Below, one piece after another: positions 35,636 through 48,716 of a stretch of DNA of 64,000 nt (positions are counted from its first letter, which is position 1; each line of letters starts with the position of its first letter). The translations under genes and the position numbers were made by a program. Origin of the DNA: Cephalotus follicularis (Eukaryota > Streptophyta > Magnoliopsida > Oxalidales > Cephalotaceae); contig BDDD01005039.1 in the NCBI GenBank assembly GCA_001972305.1, positions 1 through 64,000 on the forward strand, in the 5' to 3' direction. Under the pieces are notes generated by a model. That model saw only the letters and a program-made list of their open reading frames with translations, was not told the origin of the DNA and ran no database searches.

Positions 35636-38600
35636 TCTGCTACAGGGCCTACTGGGATGGGGAGTAGTGGTGGTGCGGCGGCGGGACCGTCACAGAGGAA
35701 GGACACCGGCAAAGGCATTGCAAAAGGTAGAGTTTTTGTACTTGCTCTAACAGAGGTTCCAGAGTCGACTTCTGTTGTTGGAGGTACTCTGTACATATAT
35801 GGTCTTTCTGCTAGAGTGTTGATGGATTCTGGAGCATTGCATTCTTTTATATCTGCACGTTTTGCATCTTGTTTAGATGTCACCCCTGACTGTATGTCAT
35901 ACCTACTTGATGTGAGTACACCGACCAGGGCTTCTATGTATACTGATTCGATATATAGGAGTTGTGAGATGTCTATGGTAGGCATTCCTTTGTATGCAGA
36001 TTTGATAGTGCTGCCTATCCATGACTTCGATGTTATATTGGGGATGGAGTGGCTATCAGCACACCATGCTCGTATGGATTGCTATAATAAAACTGTGGAT
36101 TTTTGTCTGCCCGACGGAACGACTTTTAAGTTCAAGGGAGACAAAGGGTTCTCAACACCGATCATATCCTTTATTCGAGCATCGAGATACCTAGAGAAGG
36201 GATGCGAGGGATATCTGGCCTATGTGATTGATCGGAGGAAAGAGAAAGGCTTGAGCTTGGAGGAAATTCCAGTTGTGTGCGAATTTCCAGATGTATTTCC
36301 TGATGACTTGGGATCTTTGCCACCGAAGAGAAATGGAGTTTGTTATCGATCTTATACAAGGACCAGCTCCTATTTCTAAAGCACCATATAGAATGGCCCC
36401 TGCAGAATTGAGGGAACTGAAATTGCAATTGCAAGATCTGATCGATACGGGTTTTATTCGACCTAGTGTTTCTCCGTGGGGTGTGCCTGTACTGTTTGTC
36501 AAGAAGAAGGATGGGTCGATGAGGCTCTGCATCGACTACAGAATGTTGAACAAGGCAACTATCAAGAGCAAGTATCCTTTACCCCACATTGAGGAGTTCT
36601 TTGATGAGTTACAAGGATCGAGGGTGTTTTCCAAGCTCGTGTTGAGGTCAAGTTATCACCAACTGAGAGTAAGGGAAGGAGACATTGAGAAGACTGCCTT
36701 CCGGACACGGTATGGTCATTACGAGTTCTTGGTGATGCCGTTTGGTGTTACCAATGCACCGGCAGCTTTTATGTCATTGATGAATGACGTATTCCGACCA
36801 TACCTGGACCAGTTTGTTGTGGTATTTATCGATGACATACTGGTATATTCGAGGAGTGAGGCAGAACACGCTCATCATCTGAGACTAGTATTGCAAGTTC
36901 TCCGAGAACATCGGTTGTACGCCAAGTTTGGCAAGTGTTAGTTCTGGATTGATCATGTGATCTTTCTCGGTCACATCGTATCTGGGGAAGGCTTGACGGT
37001 GGATCCGTCAAAGATTGAAGTGGTACGGGACAGGCCACAACAGAAGAACATGACGGAGGTGCGCAGTTTCCTTGGATTGGCGGGATATTACGGGAGATTC
37101 ATCCAGAACTTTTCAAGGATAGCCGAGCCCTTGACTAGACTGACCCAGAAGAAGACCCCTTTTGCCCGGGATGAAGACGGTGAAGCTAGTCTCCGTGAAC
37201 TAAAAGATTGGTTAGTTTTCGCTCCTGTCTTGGCATTGCCTGATGGTAATGAGGGCTTTGCGGTTTACAGTGATGCATCAGGAAAGGGTTTGGGCTGTGT
37301 ATTGATGCAGCGAGGCAGAGTGATTGCATATGCCTCGAGGAAGCTAAAGCCGTATGAAGAAAACTACCCGACTCATGACCTTGAGCTTGCAGCTATTATC
37401 TTCGCCCTTTAGAAGTGGAGGCACTATCTTTATGAGGCGCAGTTTGAGATCTTTGTAGATCATAAGAGTTTAAGGTACCTATTTTGTTAGGACACACTGA
37501 ACATGAGACAACGCAGGTGGATAGAATTCTTTAATGATTATGATTGCAGTGTTCAGTACCACCCGGGGAAAGCGAATGTAGTCACTGATGCCTTAAGCCG
37601 CAAGGCTATGGTTGCCAGTGCGATGGTGTCGCAATGGAAGATGTTAGAAGACTTCCAAGAGTGGTCTCCGTTCAATCAGTCACCGGGGATCTTTGTGGCT
37701 GACATGCGAGTACAGCCTGTGTTACTGGATCACATCAGGGATGCACAACCACACGATCCGGAGTTGCAACGAATTCGGGAGAACCTGGACTCGGAATCCG
37801 ATTTTCGAGTACATGCTGATGGTATTCTGAGATATCGGGGACGTTTGTGTCTTCAGAATGGACCAGGGTTGAAGAATGAGTTACTTCACGGGGCTCATAA
37901 ATCTCTGTACAGTATCCATCCTGGTAGCACTAAAATGTATCAATATATGAAGAAGACTTACTGTTGTCCTGGCATGAAACGAGAGATCTCCGAGTATGTG
38001 GCAAGGTGTTTAACTTGCCAGACAGTCAAGGCTGAGCACCAGAGACCGGCAGGTTTGCTACAACCTTTACCAATTCCAGAATGGAAGTGGGAACATGTTA
38101 CGATGGATTTTGTTTCGGGTTTTCCTCTGGCTCGGAACCGTCACAACGTCGTGTGGGTTGTCATGGATAGACTCACCAAATCAGCACACTTTCTGCCTAC
38201 ACATGTTACCGATTCTGCGAGCAAGCTAGCTCGTTTGTATGTGAAGGAGATAGTGAGGCTACACGGTGTTCCAGTCAGCATCGTATGTGATAGAGATGCC
38301 ATCTTTACTTCCAACTTCTGGAAGAGGTTTCAGACAACTTTCGGGAAGAAGCTAAACCTGAGTACTGCCTTCCACCCTCAGACCGATGGGCAGTCTGAGT
38401 GTACCATCCAGACTTTGGAGGATATGCTACGGGCTTGCATTATTGATTTTGCTGGTACCTGGGAGGATCACATTCCTTTGATGGAGTTCTCTTATAATAA
38501 CAGCTATCATTCCAGTATCGACATGGCACCGTTTGAAGCACTGTATGTGAGGAAGTGCAGATCTCCTGTATGTTGGGATGAGGTCGGTAAGCGACCTTTA

Positions 38601-39143
38601 CTCGGGACTTAGTTAGTGGAGGAAACTTTGAAAAAGATCAGGATGATAAAAAAGAAGTTGCTTGCTGATCAAAGCCGGCAGAAGAGCTATGCGGACAGTG
38701 TCAAGATGAGGCCTTTGACCGTCAGTGTGGGCGATCATGTGTTCTTAAAGGTCTCACCATAGAAGGGCGTGCAAAGGTTTGGGAAAAAGGACAAATTAGC
38801 TCCTCGCTATATTGGTCCTTTCGAGATTTTGGAGAGAGTTGGGGAGGTAGCCTACCAGCTTGCCTTACCTCCTGTACTGTCAAACATGCACGACGTCTTT
38901 CATATATCTATGCTGAGGAGATATATCCCGAACCCGTCGCATGTCCTGAATTATGATGTTGTTCTGGTGCAAGATGACCTATCTTGTGAAGAGTTCCATG
39001 TACGGATTCTAGATTGGAAGACGTAAATTTTGAGGAATCGAGCCATCTCCATGGTCAAGGTTCAATGGCAGTTCCACCGACCGGATGAAGCAACCTGGGA
39101 ACTTGAGGAGGATATCCGAGAACGCTACCCGCACTTGTTCTAG
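35636..39143 (+). pseudogene. pol region of element C (PR-RT-RH-IN-chromodomain)
   Basis: Protease (VLMDSGALHSFISARFA), RT ([27 protein letters not shown] near 36820), RNase H ([16 protein letters not shown] near 37265, closing with DALSRKA near 37590), integrase ([21 protein letters not shown]) and a tail (DVFHISMLRRYIPNPSHVL) like that of element A. Several breaks, not functional. Confidence 0.88.
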
Positions 39144-39175
39144 TCTCGTTTTGAATTTCGAGGATGAAATTCTTT

Positions 39176-39189
39176 GAAGGAGGGGTGGA
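39176..39189 (+). other. Polypurine tract of element C
   Basis: GAAGGAGGGGTGGA before the 3' LTR. Confidence 0.85.
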
Positions 39190-41412
39190 TGTAACACCCA
39201 GAATTTTCATGTGTTGTAATTTCACAATGTATGTGTACTTTTAATTGTGGAATTAATAAAATGATGGAATTTTTAAATTTGTTGATGTTTTCCCAAACTC
39301 TGATGATGTTGCTTTTAAATCAATTAAGTACTTAGAAGTGTGATTGCTTAGTGAGTACACTTTACTTAGTAAGTACACTAAGAGAAGTCGACTAGTACAG
39401 TAGATCAGCCGGCTGGTTGACTGCATATGGGAGTAGTCGACTGGTGGGATGAACCAGTCGACTGGCCAACTGTCGAGCCACATGGCAACGAACTGCCAGG
39501 CGAATAGCCGGTTGTTGGGTGTGGACAGCCGTCTGGTTTGTGCTCTGTTTTATTGCATGTGACGAGATCACATGCAGCCACTGACAACAGCATCTTGCAG
39601 GCGCCATCTGATGATAGATGAAATGTGTATGTCATGCACATGACTGCTAGAACCTGCAGAGACTGAAGGGGAGGGTGGATTGACATGTGTGTGTGCATGC
39701 AAGTGATAGAAGGGAACTAATGGCATTTAGTGCCAGGAAAAATGGGTTGGAGAAGAGGGAGAGGAAACCACCTGCATAATATGCCCTCCTCTTAACCTCT
39801 CTCGCCCAGTGCATGCAAGGAAGGAAAACACAGTGAGTTTTGAGAGGAGAAAGGAGGAGGAGGGATTTTGTCCAACCTATTGAACCAAGAAGGAAAGATT
39901 GGAATAGATGAATTCGATCTACTGGAATGGAGTTGGAGCTTCTGGGGAGCTCAAAACATCACTGTTCGAACACAAAGAGGTGGACTTACAGATTCCTAAC
40001 TTGGAATCAAAAGGTAGGGGAAGTTATGATTGTATTTTGGAGTTCAATATTACTGCATGTTATGCGATTGGTTGTCTGCTACTATAAGCCACGATGCTCA
40101 GTTGATATGACCATGATTATTGCTGGTTTTACGCATGCCATGTTTACTGTTGAGAATCTTTGAACTTATGTACATGCATGTTGACTTTTATCATGGTATT
40201 GGATTGCTGGATAAGATGCATGCTACTGTTGTGTTCTATGAGACTGTGGAAGACTGAATGATGATTTCCTGCATTGAGAATACGTTTTGGATGCTTGCAA
40301 TGATCTGCTTAAGTGGTGTATTTTGGATTGCATTCAACTGTTTCCCCAGAACAGTCGACTGTCGAAGGAAGACAGCCGACTACTCAACCTAAACAGTCGA
40401 TTGTTGAAGAATAACAGCCGACTGCCTGATGAACAAGTAGACTGGTAGAACGAACCAGTCGACTACTCACGTACTGAATTCTCAAAACAGCAGACTGGTG
40501 GAGAATCCAGCCGACTTGCTTGGTTCCCTCCTGCTTAAAAGGAAGCGCGACGATTCCGATTTCGCTTAGGATGCATTGGAGCATTTGTATGCATTGCATA
40601 TACACTGTTTACTTCCTGTTGGTTGCTGTTTGTAAATCGTTTATGATTTCTAAAGTTGTGATGTTTAGAAATGTACATGTGAACTCGAAATGTGCTATTT
40701 TGAGTATAAAATATGTATTGGTTAATAACGTATTTTTGAACGAAATGGTAAAGGATTTACACTACTGATTTGTTCAAAGGTATTTCTACTACTGAAATTA
40801 CACATTTCAAATATTTATAACTTCAGAAATATTTGAAAATGGACTGCCTGTTGTCGATCTGAACGATCACCACTGTACTGTTACTGCACTATTTACTGTT
40901 GATTCACTGTTTGCTCTGTGAATTTCTATGTGATTGTGCTTCAGCCACTGGTTGCATGGCGGAGGCTGCCAACGCCGACTAGTGGTAGGGTTGACCTAGG
41001 GGCCAGGAGTTGGCTGGGTGACTCACTGTACTGTACTGTTGCCTCGCTCGGTTGCCTGAAGTAGGAACCAGAGTGGGAGTGTAGCGTGGGGCCAGGAGTT
41101 GGCGGCGTTACACATACTGCCTGACTGTTGTGGTCCTTTATGGACATACTGTAATGCCTTTTGGTCCTTTTCGGACATTACTGTGATTGTGGATGTGATC
41201 CTGGCCAGATCAGCACTGTACTGTTCTTGCATACGTATATTTTCTTATATATGTTTCCACTGTTATTTTACTGTACTGCTAAAATATATATATTTCTCAT
41301 ATATATATATATATAAAAACTGGTATTTCCTGCACTGCATCATTTATGCATACATTACATGACATGCATCTAATGTTGATCCCGAGCTACTTTTATGACT
41401 TAGCCGAGTGAG
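39190..41412 (+). repeat. 3' LTR of element C (3'-truncated)
   Basis: Starts TGTAACACCCAG. Aligned to the 5' LTR it is complete until CTTAGCCGAGTGAG and then changes to D LTR sequence (TGGTGGAGATTTCC). Arrays at 39385-39535 and 40362-40516. Inverted repeats near 41003 and 41092. Confidence 0.92.
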
Positions 41413-42299
41413 TGGTGGAGATTTCCATGGACGGCTAATGGCGGGTTTCTCTCTCGGTGCAAGGAGTTGGCTAGAGTTACCGATGTGGATTGGTTACTTA
41501 GCCGCGTGCTAGTAACATTGGATTGTGGCCTGCTTCGTGTCGTCCGGGAGTCAGGACCGAAGTGAGGAGTACAGCATCTGGGCCAGGAGTTGGCGATGTC
41601 TTCGTAGCATTTGTCTGCATATTGGATTGTTGGATTGTAGCCAATCAGCATGTTTGCTCTATTGGCGTTATACATGTATATACACAAATATATATGTATT
41701 ATTATTATTGATACTATGTATTTCATCCACAATTGCATACATCACATGACATGCATTATCTTGGATCCTGAATTGCATCTATGACATTACTACTTAGCCG
41801 AGTGAGGACAAAGGCTAACCCCCTACTATTGCAGATTGATTCGGCAGGTTTCGTGGCTGCGCGTTATGGATTAAAGAGAAGACAGGGATGTTTTCTCTTC
41901 TGTTTGGTTACGAACAATGAACATCACTATTTGTATTTGGGTTTTGTATTTAAAGGATAATATGTTTATCCTGGATAATGGTATTTTGTGATTGCATTTA
42001 TAATCACGCTCCGTTTCATGAGCCATCGACAATTATGATGTTTGTTTTATTATAAACAATTGGGTATCACATAGTATGGGATGCGTGATACGTATTAAAT
42101 TCTGCTTATTATGTTATATTGCTTCCGCTATTTAAAGTTTTTGATTATTCGTAAAATCGCATAAACTGGATTATGTTATGTTTATTGCCCATGCCACTTT
42201 AATGTTGTCTAAATGGAAAACGGGGTGTGACAATTTGAGAGGTTAACTACATATATATACTGTCCCATACCATTATATTAAGTATTAACCAATATCCCA

Positions 42300-42625
42300 T
42301 AACTATACCATCACAATCCGGACCATTACGTTCCATAATGATACGATCCATAACAGTATCGTATCCGTTTCATAATCATTACGTATCCATTCCATAACCA
42401 TACGATTTATAACCGTACGATCCATAATCATAACCGTATGATCAATAACCATACGAACCATAACCGTTCGATCGATAACCGTGCCATCAATAGTTGTACC
42501 ATTAGTAACCGTATCGTCCGTATAGTGGAAGGCTATACTATGCCACGCGATGTAACAGTATAACAATATGCCATGTAATGTAACAATATAACAATATGCC
42601 ATGTAATGCAACAGTATAACATTAT
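42300..42625. repeat. Degenerate short tandem repeats in LTR G
   Basis: Variants of CGATCCATAACCGTA recur about every 15-20 bp to 42530, followed by two or three copies of a roughly 30-bp unit with AATATGCCATGTAATG. An open frame on the minus strand is just this repeat translated. Confidence 0.7.
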
Positions 42626-42879
42626 ATATATGTGCATGGCATGCTATATGCATGAATGCCAAGTACGGACAGCTTCTGTATACCAACTGTCCCTAAGCGG
42701 TGGTATACTCAGCCAGCCCTAGTATCAAATCAAAGGCCATAGGCCTGCAGACACTCCATAAGCAATTCATAACCATCCATGGGGACAATCAGTCCATAGG
42801 GTCCATCCCACTATCTACGCTCTCTGTGTCATAGATGAGTAGGGTAGAGATAACACTGACCACATTGACCGTACCATAA

Positions 42880-43210
42880 TGCTAGTCCTCAATGGTCCTA
42901 GCCCATCCATATGCTAGTCCTCAAATGGTCCTAGCCCATCCATATGCTAGTCCTCAATGGTCCTAGCCAATATAATAATTCCGTCAATTCCATTTTCTAG
43001 TCCACAATGGTCCTAGCCCATATAACAATTCCGTCAATTCCATTTGCTAGTCCACAATGGTCCTAGCCCATATAATAATTCCGTCAATTCCATTTGCTAG
43101 TCCACAATGGTCCTAGCCCATATAATAATTCCGTCAATTCCATTTGCTAGTCCACAATGGTCCTAGCCTATATAATAATGCTAGTCCTCGAATGGTCCTA
43201 GCGAATATGA
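42880..43210. repeat. 50-bp tandem array in LTR G
   Basis: TCCACAATGG recurs at 43001, 43051, 43101 and 43151, giving an exact 50-bp unit containing CTAGTCCACAATGGTCCTAG and AATTCCGTCAATTCC. Shorter 31-33 bp versions of the GCTAGTCCTCAATGG half occur before it. Likely replication slippage within the LTR. Confidence 0.9.
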
Positions 43211-45663
43211 TGTGGTCTAACATTCACAATCCTCATGACAGAATTGAGGTTATGAATAGATTATCTCATTCAGTCTCATACAATACCATCAATCAATCCA
43301 TACCATAGTCGTATCCCATAACCATATATCCATTTAAATGATAGAGACCATTTCGTAAAGGATCTCATAGGATCCACTTCTGTCAAACCATTTAAAACCA
43401 TTTCCATAGCCATAAGCCATTTTCATAAATCATTTCCATAGTCATAGGCCATTTTCTGTATCCATAAACCATTTCCATTTCCATAAACCATTTGGTTTGT
43501 CCATATTGAAGTTATAATGAATGGAAAGGAAGTCCAAATGGGAATATCCGGGTCCAGATGTCCCAGTGGAACTATCCTAACAATTTTTGAAATCCATTTC
43601 AAAATCCATAAAACAATGGAGAGAAATCCAACTAACATATTCACGTCCAGATTTCTTAATTGAGAAATCCTAGCCATTTTTTAAAACCATTTGTATAAAA
43701 TACCCTTTTTATGAAACTTTCTTTAAACATTCATTTTGAAGATTGATCCATAGTTTAAAAGTGTTACAAGAGGATTTCCATAGGTTGCAAGGCCTTAGGG
43801 AGGCTTCCTATGGAATCCATTTGAAGATAAAATCATTTTGGATTGAAACTATATAAATCAGTGTGTTTGGCTAAATCAAGGTGATAAGGGTCAACGTTAT
43901 ATGCTAGGCGTTGAAGGTTAAGGCGTTATGCCTTAAGCGTCAATGCATACACTAAACGTCACACATGTGTAACACATGAGGAACTGATCAATTACACATT
44001 AGCGTTGACTAATCAACACAAAGTGTCGACACCTTTAGCCAAGGCGTCGACGGTTTGACCAAAATAAGGGGTTCATCGAACAATTTGGAAAATCATATTT
44101 AAACCCTTTCAAATCCATTTAATTTTGATCAAAGGAAACTATAAGCTTCAAACATCAGTTAAAACTCAAAAAAGTTTTAAAACCATAAAAATCCATTTCC
44201 ATAACCCTTGAATTGAGAGAAGGTAGAATCTCAACTTCTCTCAATTCTCCATTCGATCGATTATACCCGTATACAGTTCATTAAGCCATGTCATCAGTAA
44301 TCATGCATAATCATAACAATCCATTTAGCACACAATCATCAATGAACATCATATCAATCCATACCATCCGTTCAAAATGTATGAATGCAAGTAAAATAGT
44401 ATAACCATACTCTAGTTATCTACCATTCGTATACTACCATCCCATACCGGTGTATATGAATGGGATCAAGTCAATAGTCATATGGGCAAGTACTAACGAA
44501 GCATATGTAAACCCTACCTATTAACAATTGAGCTTGTGAGTTGGGAGGACTTGCAGTAGAATCAATGAACTACTACCTCCTTTCAGCTTCACTCGTTGAC
44601 ACGAGCGCCGCTCCTTATTGTGGCAACAAAGTTCCCTTTCTCTCTTAGTATCACTGCAATAACAATTACACTTCCGTTATGACCTACACGAAGGTAGCAA
44701 CACAATGTCGTCACCGGAGCCTCGGCCAGATTATGGCCAACTCACCCAGCTTTGGCGACCCCCATAGACATACTCCAAATTGGACGATCTACTCATAACG
44801 GTCAGAGACTCGCCGAGACTTGGTGCTGAATGCTGTGTCACAGGTGGCAGTGATTTCGACTCACTAAGCCGACTCGTCGGTCATCCACAATTTTGGTCAC
44901 CACCATAAAAATGCCATAAAACCATCAGTACTACACGTCACATCCCTGAGACTTTCTGAGAGTCGGTGCCAAACACCATGTCATGGGCGGTAGTGAGTCG
45001 GAACGGCTGAGTTGACTCAGTCGACTGATTCCGACCAATTCAGGTTGAGAAACGCCTCAACCACCGTCAAAATGGTCAGAGATACAAGGCAAAATCTCAA
45101 GGCTGAGATGCAAGGCATCAGGGGAGATGGAAAGAGAAAATAAAAGAGAAGAGGAAAGAGGTTACCATCGGTTGAGGGCTCGCACCGCACATCCTCCGAC
45201 CAACGACACTTCACCCAGCGTTATTCGTTCTTCTCCCAGCGCCGTTCCTTCTTCTCCGGCATGCACAGCTCTCTCTTTCTCTCTCTCATGCTCCCGCCTC
45301 TCTTTCTTCACACCAGCGCCTTATGCGCTCATGAGCTCTCTCCCTCATTTCTTTATTCTTAGCTTTCCTTCTTGTCTTTACCAGCAAAATATTAAAACTT
45401 GGGTCCCATTTATTCCGCAATTGAGATATCAATTAAATCCAATCGCCCATTAAAAAACTATGGTATCAATGCGAACATTAGGCCTTGCAGGCGTGCATTA
45501 AAAATAGACTTTATTAGCCATTTTAGGCTTTATAATTATGGACTTTAGTACGCAATATACGTTATTGCCTCTGCTTCCATTGGGCTTCATTACAGCAATA
45601 CGCTGTGCCAAATATTACAATAATTATTTATACAATTCTTGTTATAAATTTCGGGGCATTACA

Positions 45664-46980
45664 ATGCTTGCTTGAGTCCATAAATGGATCTTTGTAGCTT
45701 GCACACTTTTCGGTCCTCACCTTTGGATATGAAGCCCTCATGCTGAGTCATATAAATGTCTTCCTCTATGTTGTAATGAGGAAGGCAACCTTCACATCCA
45801 TCAACCATATCTCATAGCCATAGTGTGTAGCTATGGCAAGCATAATCCTAATGGATTTAAGCATGGCTACAAGAGAGAATGTTTCCTCATAATCTATTCC
45901 CTCCGGTTACTTATAACCTTTTTCTACAAGCGTTGCTTTGAAGGTATTAACCTTTCCATCCACTCCAATCTTTCATTTAAAGATCCACTTAAAACCTAAG
46001 GGAGTAACTCCTTCTGATGCGTCTACCAAGTTCCACACATGGTTGGAGTACATAGAATCCATTTCGGATTTCATGGCATTTAGCCATTTTTTAGAGTCCA
46101 CATCTGATATGGCTTCTAGGTAGTTTGTTGGATCATCATCCATGAGATTTACCTCTTGGGTTCCCTCAATAAGGAAGCTACCATAATATCGATCATGTGC
46201 TCGAGGAACTCGGCCAGACCTTCGAGGAGGTTGTGTGATTGTGGGTTGTACTGTTTGGTGTTCATCTACTTGAACTGCTCCAACTAGGTCCTCAATTTGT
46301 GTTGCTTGTGATTTCTCATCAAGCTCTACTTTGCTCCCACTACTTCCTTCCAATTGTAATTCCTTCTCAAGGAAAGTAGCATGCCTTGAAACAAAGACAT
46401 TTCCCACATGAGGGTAGTACAAATAATATCCTTTTGTTTCTTTAGAGTATCCCACAAATTTACATTGTATGGACCTAGGTTGTAACTTATCTGCTATTGT
46501 CTGCTTAAAATAAGTAAAAAAACCCCAAATTTTTAAGAAACCAAAACCAGGTTTCTTGCCTATCCATATCTCAAATGGGATCTTGGGTGCATATTTTGTT
46601 GGTACCAAGTTCAACACATGAACAACAGTTTGTAAGGCATAGCCCCGAAAACACAGTGGAAGATTCGCATTAGTAATCATGATGTGTACCATGTCAAGCA
46701 AGGAAAGGTCCCTCTTCTCGGATACACCGTTATGCTGTGGTGTACTTGGAAGTGTCCACTGAGAGACAATCCCACTGTCTTTGAGATAATCTAAGAATTT
46801 GGTGGAGAGGTACTCTCCACCATGATCTGATCGCAAAGCTTTCAAACATTTACCTGTTTGTTTCTCTACTTCCAAGCTGTAGTCTTTCAACTTTTCAAAA
46901 GCTTCAGATTTTTACCCCATTAGATACAAATAACCAAACCGCGAATAATCATCGGTAAATGTTATGAAGTAGGGATAAGC
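45664..46980 (-). pseudogene. Ty1/copia pol fragment (H): integrase to RT
   Basis: Minus-strand translation gives the integrase core (FITFTDDYSRFG, EVEKQTGKCLKALRSDHGGEY, TPQHNGVSEK), the integrase end with the VFVSRHATFLEKE segment, a linker (QPPRRSGRVPRAHDRYYG) and the RT start (MKSEMDSMYSNHVWNLVDA, GFKWIFK), reaching as far as the GLKQA region at the left edge. The left edge is the G LTR and the right edge is the Ka LTR, so later insertions probably cut it from both sides. No LTR of its own is visible. Few breaks. Confidence 0.85.
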
Positions 46981-48716
46981 TGTTAGATTATGGGTGTCCC
47001 TACATGCCAGGAGGTGGCTCTGCATAAATATATATGTACGTATAGATGCACTCCTTAACTGGAGATATCTCTTTCAGTCGCGGGGTGGCTGCATGTGTGT
47101 ATATTACACTCTCTATTTATACAATATGAATTCCTTTTTTGTGTTTTATAGTGCATATTCAATCAACAATGCCAACCCACTATATGTATATCCCAAACCA
47201 TCTTAAATGGATCGGGTGATCACCATGTCATCCGAGTACACATATAGTGCCCTGTTGTTCGAGTGGTTGGATCTCATGCCTGAGAGGTTATGAGAATGTG
47301 ATCCTTACTCCCTTCTGATAGAACGCTCCAAGTCATAGGTTCACTTTCTTTGGGAAATTGTTGAACCGTAAAGACTTTCCGTATTATGCTTGCTCTCGGG
47401 TTTAGTGGAGGATTGATTATCTCGTTACCATTTGGATTTATCCTAAAGTGTATAATGCGGGGTTCGTGCTAAGGAGCATGAGACTGAACAAACCCACCAT
47501 AGGAAACCTATTTGGAAAGTCATACCTATGTCAATAGGATTCCTATAGTCTTGGTAGTGTATAGTCTATGGTGACTAGTAGACCATTCGTGGAGCTACGT
47601 TGTATCGTTAGACCTGAGCGACTGGCATGAATTTTGTTGTGACTGCTTGGCTTTGATTTCCTCCTTTCCCAACACTAGCCACATGCTGGCAAAAAGGTTG
47701 TCTTTGGGCCTTGTGGGAGCTTCATTTAGATGTATGGGCGAGTTCGCAATAAGGGATCGTCACACCCGTATGAAGGGTGATCGGCTCTATATTATTTATG
47801 ACCGTTGAGACTCATAAAACCCTGATAAGGTATATGCAGACTGGAAATTGGGTTTTCGGGGAAGTTTGTCGAAAGTCTCGATGTGTACGTAAACTTATAG
47901 TTATCTCGACTTTACCTAGGGGTGACATTATTCCGAACCCTAGGTCGTAGTCAGAGTCAAGTATGACGTAGGATACATGACACAAATGCCGATGACTGGA
48001 TAAAGTATTGGTTTACTGGATGTCGACTTATAGACATAGTTGATTCTACGGATCCAGGGGTGATGGGATTCATACCGGGGTCATTTTGATAGTCGGGGAC
48101 TATCAGGGTGGTTGTACCAGAACTACTGGGATGTTCTAGGAAATTTATAGTCGTACCAGAATGAAACTGGGCTTTCGGGTCCCACCTGATTATTGGAAAA
48201 GTGATTCATGCTACACACATGCTAGCTTGACGAAAAATCTAGTTTTAACTAGCATATATTAATTTGGCATTAGTGGTATATTTATTTATTTAAATTTACC
48301 ACCGTATTTTCAAATTGATATATTAAGAGAAACCACGGTGGGAGTATGTTTAACATTCGATGTGCGGGGCACATACTTTAAAGTAGAGAGATATTATTAT
48401 GCTATAATAAAAGAGAAAAGGGACACATGTTGAATTTTTTCTTTTGTCTTTGGTGCACGGACACGCCATTTAACGCCTGCTAACGAGCTTAACAGAGGAG
48501 ACGCACGCTACGCGTGCGATGGTGCCTGGTACGTGCATATGGCCGGAGAAGATGACGCACGGTGGCGTCGGTGGCCGGGAAGAGGACCTGCTCGTCCACG
48601 GTGAGTCCTTCTCTCTTTATCCTTCTCTTTTCTCCCCGTTTCTCTCTGTTTTACCTGACGCCTTTTTCACGTCACCCACTGTCGCAGCTTCTCTTCCACC
48701 GCCGGTGTCTTGGTAG

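Larger units (their letters stand above)
31844..41412 (+). mobile_element. Ty3/gypsy chromovirus-like element, family C
   Basis: 5' LTR 31844-34463, primer site 34468-34479, gag-pol 34576-39143, polypurine tract 39176-39189, 3' LTR 39190-41412. It sits in the D 3' LTR after the target TCAAT (31839-31843). The right end is cut: the 3' LTR stops at CTTAGCCGAGTGAG and joins D LTR sequence, so about 0.4 kb is missing and no second target copy remains. LTR differences are about 4-5% by eye, intermediate in age between A and D. Gag-pol has roughly ten breaks. Confidence 0.92.
6381..42232 (+). mobile_element. Old Ty3/gypsy element, family D, split by nested insertions
   Basis: Order on the plus strand: truncated 5' LTR, tRNA-iMet primer site, gag, protease and RT, interruption by a reversed solo LTR (10214-25494), remaining RT, RNase H, integrase and chromodomain-like tail, polypurine tract, 3' LTR. 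The 3' LTR is itself interrupted by a solo LTR (27791-30181) and a family C element (31844-41412). The two D LTRs differ by roughly 9-12% over stretches compared by eye, making it among the oldest datable elements here (about 3.5-4.5 My at 1.3e-8 per site per year, an assumed rate). The coding region has roughly a dozen breaks besides the insertions. Confidence 0.85.
27772..42232 (+). repeat. 3' LTR of element D, interrupted twice
   Basis: LTR sequence proper is 27772-27790, 30187-31843 and 41413-42232, about 2.5 kb. It starts TGTAACACTCGGG and ends GGGGTGTGACA at 42232. A reversed family B solo LTR sits 19 bp in, and a family C element sits in the middle. A deletion at the C right edge also removed roughly 0.3 kb of this LTR, judged against the 5' copy. 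Inverted repeats lie near 41460 and 41585, and the conserved block near 41793. Confidence 0.85.
42233..45663 (-). repeat. Long reversed gypsy-type LTR (G), truncated at its inner end
   Basis: On the minus strand it starts TGTAATGCCCCGAAATTT (right end, 45663), a typical gypsy LTR start, and runs at least 3.4 kb to the D insertion at 42232. It contains GTCGAC-type words at 43886-44053 (for example GTGTCGACAC and GCGTCGACGG 21 bp apart), a donor-like AGGTAGGG near 44520, and tandem repeats toward its inner end. No gag or pol. It interrupts a copia pol at 45664. D probably inserted into it, since the bases after D (ATTTG) would be the target, but the left partner was lost. Confidence 0.6.

Noticed and set aside
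42303-42686. 127-codon open frame with repeated isoleucine, valine and threonine pattern
   Set aside because: Translation of degenerate short tandem repeats.
45127-45453. 108-codon plus-strand open frame rich in serine and proline
   Set aside because: Lies in LTR G, CT-rich by composition, with no domain and no partner.
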